From Oscillatoria sp. (GTDB lineage: Bacteria > Cyanobacteriota > Cyanobacteriia > Cyanobacteriales > Laspinemataceae), in assembly GCA_011390515.1 (NCBI GenBank), contig JAABSJ010000024.1, positions 1-43,035 of the forward strand: DNA of 43,035 nucleotides, read 5' to 3'. Position numbers and translations under genes: made by a program. Every line of letters starts with the position of its first letter. Positions within the stretch are counted from its first letter, which is position 1. Below the pieces are notes generated by a model. It did no database searches. It was not told where the DNA came from and saw only the letters and a list, made by a program, of their open reading frames with translations. This document shows positions 1 to 8,460 of the stretch, one piece after another.

Positions 1-1074
1 AATCCTAATTCCATTTTGACCGTCTGATTCCTGATTAGCAATCGTTGCAAGACTCATCCAACAATCACTACTATGGGTGGTGGCGAAAACCTGAACATTC
101 AATCGAATAGCGGTTTTCCAAATCATTTCCCACATTTTAGAAAGCGCAGTAAAGTGAAGTCCTGTATCGATTTCATCAATTAATAAAACACCCCCTTCTG
201 CACAGATAGTTGCTAAGGCAATACCTAAAATCCGCCAAATGCCATCTCCCATACTCCCAATCGGTACCCGGCGATCGCTATCTGAAAGACGCACCACAAA
301 TCCCCCCCGTGAGTCTGAGTTTCTATTAATTCGAGACCTCACTGACGCAATGCGCTCAATTCGCGGTTCAACAATTTGGAGGGCTTCCTGTACCAGATTT
401 TCTTCAGGATTTAATACAATTTTTTCAAATAAATCAATCATCTTTTCTTTGGTTAAAGATGATGAGTTTACAAATTGGAGTCGGCTTTTTGGGGGTCCTG
501 AATCACTCAGTCTGCTGGTCTCATAGTGAAGAGAATTAACAGGAAGACCCCCAGAAAATAATAAAATAATTTTGCGTTGTTCCCTTTCTTGTCCCCGATG
601 CCATTTAAGTTGAAACTCTAGTTCATTCCCCTCATCTATTAATAACGCCAACTTATCTAATAACGCCAAATCATCAAGAGGATAGACTTGATAGCCACCA
701 GGAGGTTCATGCTCCCTTGGGCCATTTTTGAATTGAACTAATCCTGACAAGGTTTCCGTACTATCTTCCGTATTTCCAGAAATTGAAAAAATCCGATTGG
801 GTTCAATTTCATGTCCATAAAATAGATGGCGAATTTCAAAAACCCGTTCTCGCTGATTCAAGCCATCCTCTTCCCCTTCTAAATATTCCCCTCTTCTGTT
901 CATCACTTTGATCAGGGTCTCGACCGTCCCCCGAGAGCAGAGCACCTCAACGGCTTCTAAGATAGAGGTTTTACCGCTGTTATTTTCCCCAACTAATAAA
1001 TTGATTCTACCCAAGTTTTCTAGTTTAAAGGATTGGAATCCTCTAAAATTTTCAATGGCTATGGTTTTAAACAT
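1..1074 (-). CDS. AAA family ATPase, SMC/OLD-like (3' end outside window)
   Basis: The reading frame starts at an ATG at 1074 and stays open to the left edge, giving about 358 visible residues; the C-terminus lies outside the window. The N-terminus (MFKTIAIENFRGFQSFKLEN) is typical of SMC/RecF/OLD-type ATPases. It is followed by a Walker A motif, GENNSGKTS, near residue 31. Further on come a GDGIWRIL segment, a Walker B motif (GGVLLIDEIDTGLH) and a switch histidine in ATTHS. This is the AAA_15/AAA_21 arrangement, in which N- and C-terminal halves form a DNA-associated ATP-binding head. Such proteins occur in overcoming-lysogenization-type nucleases and in defence cassettes, often next to a TOPRIM partner. 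No partner is visible here, because the downstream side is cut off. ATPase identity is secure; the physiological role is unknown. Confidence 0.85.
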   Translation of the reverse strand, partial: MFKTIAIENFRGFQSFKLENLGRINLLVGENNSGKTSILEAVEVLCSRGTVETLIKVMNRRGEYLEGEEDGLNQRERVFEIRHLFYGHEIEPNRIFSISGNTEDSTETLSGLVQFKNGPREHEPPGGYQVYPLDDLALLDKLALLIDEGNELEFQLKWHRGQEREQRKIILLFSGGLPVNSLHYETSRLSDSGPPKSRLQFVNSSSLTKEKMIDLFEKIVLNPEENLVQEALQIVEPRIERIASVRSRINRNSDSRGGFVVRLSDSDRRVPIGSMGDGIWRILGIALATICAEGGVLLIDEIDTGLHFTALSKMWEMIWKTAIRLNVQVFATTHSSDCWMSLATIANQESDGQNGIRI

Positions 1075-1186
1075 AAATTATAGACAAGGGTCATTGGTCG
1101 TTTGTCATTTGTAATTTGTTAGTCAAGAAAGCTAGTTTGTCTTACTGTTGTTGGAACGACGCTCTCTCATCTCTTGCGTTAATCAT

Positions 1187-1402
1187 TTATGAATCGGTTA
1201 AATTGATTTTGTCTTTCAAAATAGCGGTGATTTCACGTTCAGGATTGGCTAAATCGAAAGGATAAGGGTAGCGAACTGTTTCAGAATTACGCCGACTGAT
1301 TAACACTTGCAATGCTTCCCGGAATGTCTCTTCTTCATGGCGATTCTGAGACAGGTATTGTTTGAGTTCAGCATTGGTCATTTGATGCAAATTTTCACTC
1401 AT
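1187..1402 (-). CDS. Small conserved cyanobacterial protein (DUF6887-like)
   Basis: A 71-residue soluble protein whose core, MTNAELKQYLSQNRHEEETF, resembles the small cyanobacterial proteins I remember as DUF6887: a short helix-rich protein with an (M/L)TxxELKxYL start and a following ALxVLxxRR motif. I chose the ATG at 1402. The frame extends to a TTG at 1429 and a second in-frame ATG lies at 1381, so the start is uncertain. There is no signal peptide or membrane segment and no known catalytic motif. It lies between the truncated ATPase gene and cruF on the same strand but with clear gaps, so no operon is evident. The family name is from memory and the function is unknown. Confidence 0.6.
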   Translation of the reverse strand: MSENLHQMTNAELKQYLSQNRHEEETFREALQVLISRRNSETVRYPYPFDLANPEREITAILKDKINLTDS

Positions 1403-1509
1403 AGAACAAGCTACCAAATCTTCGGTCAATCTACCGCTATCACTGGACTAAAAAAGGCGCGCTATGGTTGGACCATAACACACCTTTTAATTTTACAAGC
1501 AATGGAGGG

Positions 1510-2448
1510 TTATTTGGCGGCGACTTCTACGGGGGGTAGGGAGACTTGAGAGAGGGTGTTTGCCGGAATCGGATCGATCGCCTCCTCGGTTTCTGCTGCT
1601 TCTAAAGGAGAGGCAATCCACCATAACACCACCGCCGGAACCACTCCCAGAACCATGCTGAGTAAAGTGGGAATCACGAAGCGGGAATCTAATGCCACTA
1701 AGGTGATGATGGCACCAAAGGCAAAGTTAACAATGTAGGTGATTAATGGTAATCCTAATTGTGAACGGGATAATCTAATCGGTGCTTTCCCCCAAAAGAA
1801 GGCGGCAACTGTCATGAAGATTGCGCCGGTTCCCATCCATCCGGTGAGGTTGCGGTAAGGCATTCCGAAAAAGGCTCCTTCTTCTTGGAATTGCCAGAAT
1901 GGGAATTGGGTTTGACTCATGGCGGGGTCGAGTACGAAGTCCCAGGCGGTGAGGAGGAGTGCACCGATCGCGATCGCCCCGATCTGTCTAACCCAGGTCG
2001 GCAATTGAATCGATTCTAATCCCGCACGGGCTAAAACATAGCAGACGAGTCCCATATAAAACCAGGACAGGGGAATCGTAAACGGCACTAATCCGGCAAC
2101 TTTATAGCCTAAGCCACTCAAATATTGATAGTGTCCGAAGGGGAACCCGGTACTGGTCCCCAGCAGTTCACTCCCGAGGGATAGAACCACCGCAGGGACC
2201 ATAAAGGTTAACCACAATCGCGTTCCCAGTTCTCTATAGGCATAAAGGGCGACTGCCGCAGCCCCTAAGATGATATAGGAGACTCCCCCTCCAGCCATGC
2301 TCCATTGAAAGACTTTCTGACCGAATTCGGACAGGTTGACGATGAATTCGGGATTGGGTAATACCAGCAGGAGTCCGGCAAGTCCAAAGGCCATTGATAG
2401 GGTATGGCTAATCAGGCACAGACGTTCAGCAGTTACAAGTTGCTTCAT
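1510..2448 (-). CDS. cruF: CruF-like carotenoid 1'-hydratase (carotenoid biosynthesis protein)
   Basis: A 312-residue integral membrane protein with about eight hydrophobic segments spread from residue 15 to residue 285. It carries sequence typical of the CruF/DUF422 family, for example SLGSELLGTSTGFPFGHYQY around residues 91-110 and a conserved WDFVLDPAMSQ near residue 165. In cyanobacteria CruF adds water across the 1',2' double bond of gamma-carotene or a related acyclic end, an early step towards myxoxanthophyll-type glycosylated carotenoids. The length matches the family (about 300 aa). The usual partner, the glycosyltransferase CruG, is not next to it. It appears to be a single-gene unit with a repeat-filled region upstream. 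The last 25 residues are polar and variable, as expected for a cytoplasmic tail. Confidence 0.85.
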   Translation of the reverse strand: MKQLVTAERLCLISHTLSMAFGLAGLLLVLPNPEFIVNLSEFGQKVFQWSMAGGGVSYIILGAAAVALYAYRELGTRLWLTFMVPAVVLSLGSELLGTSTGFPFGHYQYLSGLGYKVAGLVPFTIPLSWFYMGLVCYVLARAGLESIQLPTWVRQIGAIAIGALLLTAWDFVLDPAMSQTQFPFWQFQEEGAFFGMPYRNLTGWMGTGAIFMTVAAFFWGKAPIRLSRSQLGLPLITYIVNFAFGAIITLVALDSRFVIPTLLSMVLGVVPAVVLWWIASPLEAAETEEAIDPIPANTLSQVSLPPVEVAAK

Positions 2449-3163
2449 TGGAATCTAAAATATTCTGATATTCAGAAAACGCTTCATATTAGTTTACAAA
2501 TCTTTTAGCAAAAATAGGCTTGTTACATTTTAATGAGATGCAGTCCGGTAGGGGGCAGATTTGCAGCATCAGGGTTGCTGCCTCCTAAATATAGGACAAG
2601 TCCAGAGAAAAAGCGCTAAATGTAGAGAAATTGAGTAAAATTAATCCCTTGTCTGGAAATCATCACTGTTTTGTTTGGGAAGGAGTGGGGCGTCGGTGGT
2701 GGATCTCAATGATGTGAATGTCTCTACCGGACCCTCATCCCCCAACCCCTTCTCCCAAAATGGGAGAAGGGGAGCTAGAAGTGCCTCTGTCAGGGGGAGA
2801 GGGATTTAGGGTGAAAGCTGTCTCTACCGGACCCTCATCCCCCAACCCCTTCTCCCAAAATGGGAGAAGGGGAGCTATAGTAGTTCCCGGACTGATGAGG
2901 TACTTTTCAAAGCCCCTCTCCCGTTCTGGGAGAGGGGTTTGGGGTGAGGGTCTTCCACAACTGATTTAGGACTGCTATAGAAGTGCCTCTCCCCCTGGGA
3001 GAGGGATTTCGGGTGAGGGGCGTCGGTGGCGGATCCGGAAATCAGCCGATCGCCAGGGAAATATCCGTGGTAAACATTTTTTAGCTTACTTCAGCCTAGG
3101 ATTGCCCGGAATGCACCGGCTACCTGCGCGATTTTTGTACATTTTGAGAACAGGGGGAAACTT
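2449..3163. other. Intergenic region with dispersed palindromic repeats
   Basis: About 715 bases with no convincing gene between two divergently transcribed genes (cruF and the ligase-like gene). The left 240 bases are AT-rich and would hold the cruF promoter. From 2687 to 3030 the region is filled with G/C-rich repeats. A small open frame here (2718-2969) translates only repeat DNA and is not credible. Confidence 0.7.
2719..2877. repeat. Two 59-bp direct repeats, 100-bp period
   Basis: Copies at 2719-2777 and 2819-2877 are identical over 59 bases. Each contains the palindrome CTTCTCCCAAAATGGGAGAAG. Related, shorter hairpins follow at about 2909-2956 (CCCCTCTCCCGTTCTGGGAG and onward) and 2979-3016. 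The block is bracketed by direct repeats of GGGGCGTCGGTGG at 2687 and 3017. The same GGGAGA(A/G)GGG palindrome class reappears at 20.6-21.4 kb. Confidence 0.85.
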
Positions 3164-4357
3164 GTGGCGATCGCAACCACCATCGGAATCACACTCGGCG
3201 CGGCAGCATTGGTCCTGGGAGCCGCTGCCGCTGCCATCGAATACCAATACCGCAAAAGACCCGGAAATCAACTGGATTTGACCCCGGGAGAGTGGCACGA
3301 AGAAGTCCTCTCCCCGGAACGCCGTCACCTGATTGGGGAACTGGAACTGATTAACCGCACCTCCACCCTAGAACTGATGGTGCCGGAAGTCCATACGGAG
3401 GTCAAACTCCTCTCCGGCAGTAGCCTAGAAGGAATCACCACCCGCACTGAAGTGATTCCCATGCACCCGGATGAAAAATCCCGGGATGATAACTACTGGT
3501 TTGGCTATATTGTCAAAATTGGCAAAAAAACTCGCATGAAAGTGGCCGTTGATATTCAGGGACCGAACCTCGATCGCCTGAAAGCCGCTTGGATTGCCGT
3601 CACTTATGTTACTTATGGACCCGAGGGCCGCATTCCCAAAACTCGTCATGTGGTCGTGCCCTTCAAATATCCAGACCCCTCGGAATCTACCAACTGGCGC
3701 AAAATTCCCGAAGCGGGTTCGGAAATATTACCGATTAAAACCCATTTATTGACCAACTTGGATGATCCCGTGGATATCGTCAAGCGGTATGTAATGCCTC
3801 ATGCTCAACCTGGGGATATCGTGACCATTGGGGAAACCCCGGTGGCGATTATGCAGGACCGTTGGCATCATCCGAGTACCGTTAAACCCGGATTTGTCGC
3901 CAAACGCCTCTGTTATTTCTTCTTGCCGACCTCTAGTTTAGCCACCGCCTGCGGATTGCAGACCTTAGTGGATATTGAGGGACCTGTGCGGGTTGCCTTG
4001 GCCTTTTTCATTGGGGCGATCGCCAAAGTCTTTGGCAAACCTGGGGTCTTTTACCAACTTGCTGGAGAACAGGCTAGACTGATTGATGACGTTACCGGGA
4101 CCCTGCCTCCCTACGATCAATTTATTGTCCTGGGTCCCGAGAATCCCCAGGGAGTCGTCGATACCATCAAACAACAGACGGGATTATCTGCTGCTATCGT
4201 AGATGTGAACGATTTAAAAGCAGTTAAGATATTAGCAGCCTCCTCCGAGCTTTCTACTGATGTACTAGAGCAATCCTTACGAAGCAATCCTGCCGGGAAT
4301 GCCGATGAGCAGACCCCTGTGGTGTTGATTCGTCCGGGCCGGAAATCTCAAGCCTAA
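3164..4357 (+). CDS. F420-0:gamma-glutamyl ligase-like protein, membrane-anchored
   Basis: A 397-residue protein with one N-terminal transmembrane segment (about residues 4-25, alanine- and glycine-rich), followed by a large soluble part. The middle (about 195-330) contains DPVDIVKRYVMPHAQPGDIV and a TVKPGFVAKRLCYFF segment, which I recognise from cyanobacterial proteins annotated as F420-0:gamma-glutamyl ligase (CofE-like). CofE adds glutamate to coenzyme F420 in actinobacteria and archaea. Whether this version has any F420 role is unknown, since no other F420 genes are nearby. The start is a GTG preceded by AGGGGGAAA, a good ribosome binding site. The first 190 residues look like a separate beta-rich domain of unknown function. 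It is probably monocistronic. Confidence 0.7.
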   Translation: MAIATTIGITLGAAALVLGAAAAAIEYQYRKRPGNQLDLTPGEWHEEVLSPERRHLIGELELINRTSTLELMVPEVHTEVKLLSGSSLEGITTRTEVIPMHPDEKSRDDNYWFGYIVKIGKKTRMKVAVDIQGPNLDRLKAAWIAVTYVTYGPEGRIPKTRHVVVPFKYPDPSESTNWRKIPEAGSEILPIKTHLLTNLDDPVDIVKRYVMPHAQPGDIVTIGETPVAIMQDRWHHPSTVKPGFVAKRLCYFFLPTSSLATACGLQTLVDIEGPVRVALAFFIGAIAKVFGKPGVFYQLAGEQARLIDDVTGTLPPYDQFIVLGPENPQGVVDTIKQQTGLSAAIVDVNDLKAVKILAASSELSTDVLEQSLRSNPAGNADEQTPVVLIRPGRKSQA

Positions 4358-4534
4358 AACAGCGATGGATTATAACGGAGGAAGGAACAGCGCCGATCTT
4401 CTGCCTTCCTCCGGGAGGGGGGCGATCGGGCAGGGTGAACGATAGCCACCTGTGCTGTTCCACGAGGGTTGCAAAGCCTAGAAAGCTTTCTGCACGGTGC
4501 TGTCAAGCTATGTTGAATAAACAGTCCCTCCAAA

Positions 4535-5785
4535 ATGACCTCACACCTGCCCCAAAATCAAACTCTGACGATCCGCCCTCTGCAATACCGCGACCTGGAA
4601 ACGGTGGCAGAACTTGCTAACGCGACTGAAATTGAGGCGGGCAGTCCCAGCAGTTCTGTTGACAATGGGTCCCTGGATATTGGGACTCAAATGGATACGG
4701 TGCGGCGCTGGTATTGGCCCCTGAAGTTGCTGAGTCTGTTTCCCAATCCCCTCCAAAATCGGTTGTGCGTTCGAGTCGCCCAAGACGATCGCAAAATTCG
4801 GGGTGCGATTCAGATTTCACCGTTTAATCATACCCGCAGCACTTGGCGCGTGGACCGGGTGGTGGTTCCCCCCAGTTCGGCAAAATTGGGAATTGGGTCC
4901 CAACTGATCCGCCATTGCTTAGAGTCCATCTGGGAAGCGCGGATGTGGCTGCTAGAAGTGGATGTCAATGAAAAAGATGAATTAGCGCTATATCGGCATA
5001 ATGGGTTTCAGCCGTTGGCGCAGATGACCTATTGGGCGATCGCCCCGGAATTGTTGGAACAGTTGGCCCAACGAGAACCGGATTTACCCAATTTGATGCC
5101 GGTGAGTAATGCGGATGCTCAACTGCTGTATCAACTGGATACTGCGGCGATGCCGCCTTTGGTGCGTCAAGTGTTCGATCGCCATATCCAGGATTTTCAT
5201 ACCAGTTTAGTGGGTGCCGTGGTTCAAGGCATCCGCCAATGGCTGCATAAAACCGAAACTGTCAGTGGTTATGTGTTTGAACCCCAACGCAAAGCGGCGA
5301 TCGGCTATTTTCAAGTCCGCCTCAGTCGCAATGGGTCTCAACCCCATGTGGCGGAATTAACGGTTCATCCCGCTTACACCTGGTTATATCCCGAACTGCT
5401 GGCTCAAATGGCCCGGATTGTCCAAGAATTACCGGCCCAATCCCTGCTGTTAGCTTCCGCAGACTATCAACCAGAACGGGAAGAATATTTGCAGCAAATC
5501 GGTGCCCAGCGGATTTCCCACAGCTTACTGATGTCGCGATCAGTGTGGCACAAACTGCGCGAATCTAAGCCGGTGTCTCTGGAATTGCAATTATCCGAAG
5601 TCCTGCAAGGGTTACAAGGCACTCGCAAACCCATTCCCAGCCGGATGTCTTGGCTATCCCAGCCCCCCTCTCCCTCCACAGGTGTTGGGAAACAAGAACC
5701 CTCCCAATCCTCGATTGAAGAGATCGGTCCCTTGCTCCCCAGTGATCAATTGGATATGACCTTGGAGGATGATACCCTAAGTTAG
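4535..5785 (+). CDS. GNAT-family N-acetyltransferase, two-lobed
   Basis: A 416-residue soluble protein. The N-terminal domain (about 10-170) begins with LTIRPLQYRDLETVAEL, a standard GNAT start. It contains a VDRVVVPP strand followed by SSAKLGIGSQLIRHCLE, which fits the acetyl-CoA pyrophosphate-binding motif, and then LALYRHNGFQPL, the classic GNAT motif B. The second half (about 190-350) also has alternating strand/helix character with AELTVHPAYTWLYPELLAQM, suggesting a degenerate second GNAT lobe. About 65 C-terminal residues are Ser/Pro-rich and probably disordered. The acetyl acceptor cannot be inferred. An upstream frame overlapping its 5' end in another phase is a shadow. Confidence 0.8.
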   Translation: MTSHLPQNQTLTIRPLQYRDLETVAELANATEIEAGSPSSSVDNGSLDIGTQMDTVRRWYWPLKLLSLFPNPLQNRLCVRVAQDDRKIRGAIQISPFNHTRSTWRVDRVVVPPSSAKLGIGSQLIRHCLESIWEARMWLLEVDVNEKDELALYRHNGFQPLAQMTYWAIAPELLEQLAQREPDLPNLMPVSNADAQLLYQLDTAAMPPLVRQVFDRHIQDFHTSLVGAVVQGIRQWLHKTETVSGYVFEPQRKAAIGYFQVRLSRNGSQPHVAELTVHPAYTWLYPELLAQMARIVQELPAQSLLLASADYQPEREEYLQQIGAQRISHSLLMSRSVWHKLRESKPVSLELQLSEVLQGLQGTRKPIPSRMSWLSQPPSPSTGVGKQEPSQSSIEEIGPLLPSDQLDMTLEDDTLS

Positions 5786-5834
5786 AGTCTGGGTCATTAG
5801 TCAGACATCTGGCTAATGACTCGACCACTCATCT

Positions 5835-6067
5835 CAAATCCGGTTGTCAAAGACCTGTTTTCTCTAAGGGAACTCCAAAAAATAAAATCTCCAAAAACCC
5901 CGCACCCTAAAGGGTGGGGCTACACGGACGAAGCCCGCCTGCGCGGGCTAATACAGTCTTGTTAGGTGCTTAACCCTCAAATTTGGACGATTTATTTTTT
6001 GGAATACCCTAATAGCCTGCGTAGGCAGGCTTCGTCCGTATAGCCCCAGGCTTCAGCCTGCGGGGCT
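5835..6067. repeat. Compound MITE-like repeat upstream of ruvX
   Basis: It starts with CAAATCCGGTTGTCAAAG (5835-5852), the end sequence of the ATACCAAATCCGGTTG family seen elsewhere. Next come a pair of 25-nt imperfect inverted repeats, 5868-5892 and 5985-6009 (20 of 25 matching, core CCAAAAAATAAA). Two opposed copies of a hairpin module follow: GACGAAGCCCGCCTGCGCGGGC with its G/C-rich neighbour at about 5897-5950, and the reverse orientation at about 6012-6067. The block ends some 20 bases before the ruvX start and fills the whole 303-bp gap. Confidence 0.75.
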
Positions 6068-6088
6068 ATTGTCAGGTTTTAAGAGGGA

Positions 6089-6553
6089 ATGACACAAAAA
6101 ATTTCAGCACTTGGATTAGATATTGGTCGCAAACGGATTGGCGTCGCCGGTTGCGATGGCACGGGTTTAATTGCCACAGGAATTACCACCATTGAAGGGA
6201 AATCTTTTGCCGATACTCTCAGTCAACTTCAGGCGATTATTGAAGAACGCAGGGTGGAGGTGTTAGTGGTGGGTTTGCCTTATTCAATGGATGGTACTAT
6301 TGGATTTCAAGCGCGACAGGTTCAGAAATTTAGCAAACGTCTCTCGGCAGCACTCAATTTACCAGTAGAGTTTGTAGATGAGCGCCTCACTTCCTATTAT
6401 GCCGAGCAAATGATGATTGAACAAAATGTTTCCCCCTCGCGCAATAAAGGATTAATTGACCGGAAAGCAGCAGCTTTAATTTTACAACAATGGTTAGAGG
6501 ACCGACGCAAAACTATTAAGGCTGAAACTGTAGAACAACCAGACGAGGGTTAA
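6089..6553 (+). CDS. ruvX: Putative pre-16S rRNA nuclease / Holliday junction resolvase-like RuvX (YqgF)
   Basis: A 154-residue cytosolic protein with the YqgF RNase H-like fold. Visible marks are the first catalytic aspartate in GLDIGRKRIGVA (Asp11), the VVGLPYSMDG loop near residue 60, the glutamate in VDERLTS (Glu97) and the last aspartate in DRKAAALILQQWL (Asp123). Family members process the 5' end of 16S rRNA and were earlier proposed to resolve Holliday junctions. Length matches the family, with about 15 extra C-terminal residues. An AGAGGGA sits almost directly before the ATG, a close but usable spacing. The repeat block immediately upstream may contribute hairpins to the 5' region. 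It is not clearly in an operon. Confidence 0.92.
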   Translation: MTQKISALGLDIGRKRIGVAGCDGTGLIATGITTIEGKSFADTLSQLQAIIEERRVEVLVVGLPYSMDGTIGFQARQVQKFSKRLSAALNLPVEFVDERLTSYYAEQMMIEQNVSPSRNKGLIDRKAAALILQQWLEDRRKTIKAETVEQPDEG

Positions 6554-6715
6554 GGAGTTAGTTCGTTCCGGTTAGATCATACCAAGTCCGGTGGATTAAC
6601 CGAAAAACTATTTCTTCCTCTTCTCCCCCTTCCCTTGCAGGCAAGGGGGTTGGGGGGTTAGGTCACTCTGGGTGATCGAGCAAACATGATATAATTTGTG
6701 TTGCCAAATGTGGCT

Positions 6716-7055
6716 TTAAAGTTCTCCGCGATAGGTTGAAGCCCAACCGAAGAGTTTTCTTAACCGTTGAGACGGGTTGAATTTGAAAACGCTCGTTTCT
6801 CCTTCTGGACGAATGTAAAATGTGCCAAAATTCTTGAGGGAAACGCTTTCCCCTTGTTTGAGGGATTCGTAAATTTCGGCTAAGGTTGCGTCTAATATTT
6901 CCTCGACTGCATCGGGTTCTTTCTGGACTCGTTGGGCTATTTTAGCAATAGACCTCTTGCAAAAAAAAGGATTGATCCCCCCAACCCCCCTTAAGAAGGG
7001 GGGCTTTAAAGAATTTTGCAAGAGGTCTAATCAGTTCTTTTTTGTCAATCGACAT
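6716..7055 (-). pseudogene. HU-family DNA-binding protein gene interrupted by a 79-bp MITE
   Basis: Reading from the ATG at 7055, the frame gives MSIDKKELI and then enters an inserted element (6950-7028) and meets a TAA. After the element the HU frame resumes as AKIAQRVQKEPDAVEEI and continues to SLKNFGTFYIRP (the HU arm start), FNPSQRLRKLFGW and the stop at 6716. Removing the element plus one AAT duplication (82 bp) gives a continuous 85-residue HU-like protein, a normal length for the family's short cyanobacterial members. HU proteins dimerise and bend DNA. As it stands, an intact product would need a TTG start inside the element (at 7021), giving a 101-residue chimera with 25 foreign N-terminal residues and no first helix; I see no good ribosome binding site for it. 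Hence I call a disrupted gene, with residual expression possible. Confidence 0.85.
6947..7031. mobile_element. MITE with 15-bp perfect inverted repeats and 3-bp target duplication
   Basis: The element proper is 6950-7028, 79 bp. The left end AGACCTCTTGCAAAA (6950-6964) is the exact reverse complement of 7014-7028. Both sides carry AAT (6947-6949 and 7029-7031), a 3-bp target-site duplication. The interior holds a palindrome, CCCCCCTTAAGAAGGGGGG (6985-7003). There is no coding capacity, so it must have been moved by a transposase encoded elsewhere. The interior resembles a G/C-rich repeat at about 12744-12774. Confidence 0.85.
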
Positions 7056-7177
7056 TTTTGTAGATTTAGTTCAGGGGATCATCGGTTACACTGAAATATA
7101 AATTAAAAAATTTATCGGTAATGGCTTGTCGGCAATTGTCGATTCAAGTATGGTATCACATTTTTTTTGATAGCTCT

Positions 7178-8452
7178 ATGAAACGATTATGGAATCGCCT
7201 GTTGGATTGGTTGCCCAAACTTCCCCTGCAAGTTTGGGTTTTAATTTCTGGTCGGTTGTTGTCGGGAATTGGCAGTGGATTTACGTTGTTTTATGCCCCG
7301 ATATATTTCGTCAATGAGGTGGGATTAACTAAAACTGCGGTGGGGTTTGCTTTAGGCATTGGTTCGATCGCCGGAATTGTCGGGCGGATTGTCTGTGGTT
7401 CCTCTCTGGATTCACCCCATTGGGGCCGCAAACGGACCTTACTGGGGGCGGCGATTATTTCCGCGATCGCCTCTGGAGTCTTAACCGTTGCCAATGGGTT
7501 TGAAATCCTAGTTTTAGGGAATATTCTCATGGGATTTGGGATCGGCTTATATTGGCCTGCTACTGAGTCCGTAGTGGCGGATTTAACCACCGGGGGACAA
7601 CGCCATGAAGCTTATGCAATGGCCCGACTTGGAGATAGTTTAGGGTTACAGTTGGGGGTGATTTGGGGCGGTTTTTTGATTTCCGTAACCGGGGAATATC
7701 GGTTACTGTTTATCATTGATTCTGCCTCATTTTTGCTGTTTTTTGGGTTAATTTGGATGGCGATTACGGAACCTGAACGACAGCAGGGTTCTTCTAAACC
7801 GCCGTTGCAAGGATGGATGAGTGCCTTTCGCGATCGCACCTTAATGGTATATGCCTTGGTGAATATTATCTTTACCACCTATATCGCCCAAATTCAAACG
7901 ACTCTGCCGCTATATCTCAGTGATTTTGTGGAATCCGAAGACAGCGGCAGGGGATTTTCTGCCGGAACAATTGGGGGATTATTTACCTGGCATTTAGCCC
8001 TCTGTATCTTGATGCAATTGCCTGTTTCCCGATTCTTCAAAGACTTGCGACATTCCAAATCCTTGGCAATTTCCGGGATTTTATGGGCGGTGGGATTTAT
8101 TTTTATTGCCATTACGGGAACCATTTCAACTTCGCCTTTAGTTACGGCAACGATCGCCCTCGGGATTCTGGCGATCGCAATAGTAGTTTATAATCCTGCT
8201 GCCTCCTCTTTAGTGGCAGAAATGGCCCCGGTTTCGCTGCGGGGAGTGTATTTGTCTCTGAACTCTCAATGTTGGGCGATCGGTTATTTTATCGGCCCTA
8301 TTCTAGGGGGATGGGTGTTAGATTTACCCCGTCCCCTTTCTGATGGATTATGGCCCGGATTAGTGGTTAGTGTGGGGGTTGTACTTGGGATTTTACAGGT
8401 TCTTGACCGGATGTTGGTGCAGCGAAAACGGTTGAGTGAGTCGCAAGTTTGA
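7178..8452 (+). CDS. MFS transporter
   Basis: An inner-membrane protein of about 424 residues with roughly twelve hydrophobic segments, typical of the major facilitator superfamily. The loop after the second helix carries a degenerate MFS motif, DSPHWGRKRTLLGA, corresponding to the conserved D-R-x-G-R-(K/R) signature. I chose the ATG at 7178, which gives MKRLWNRLLDW just before the first membrane helix; the frame is also open from an ATG at 7121, which would add 19 residues. Neither has a strong ribosome binding site. The substrate cannot be read from sequence, but the general pattern is that of drug- or sugar-type proton antiporters. It is divergent from the disrupted HU gene. Confidence 0.88.
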   Translation: MKRLWNRLLDWLPKLPLQVWVLISGRLLSGIGSGFTLFYAPIYFVNEVGLTKTAVGFALGIGSIAGIVGRIVCGSSLDSPHWGRKRTLLGAAIISAIASGVLTVANGFEILVLGNILMGFGIGLYWPATESVVADLTTGGQRHEAYAMARLGDSLGLQLGVIWGGFLISVTGEYRLLFIIDSASFLLFFGLIWMAITEPERQQGSSKPPLQGWMSAFRDRTLMVYALVNIIFTTYIAQIQTTLPLYLSDFVESEDSGRGFSAGTIGGLFTWHLALCILMQLPVSRFFKDLRHSKSLAISGILWAVGFIFIAITGTISTSPLVTATIALGILAIAIVVYNPAASSLVAEMAPVSLRGVYLSLNSQCWAIGYFIGPILGGWVLDLPRPLSDGLWPGLVVSVGVVLGILQVLDRMLVQRKRLSESQV

Positions 8453-8460
8453 TGAGCGGG

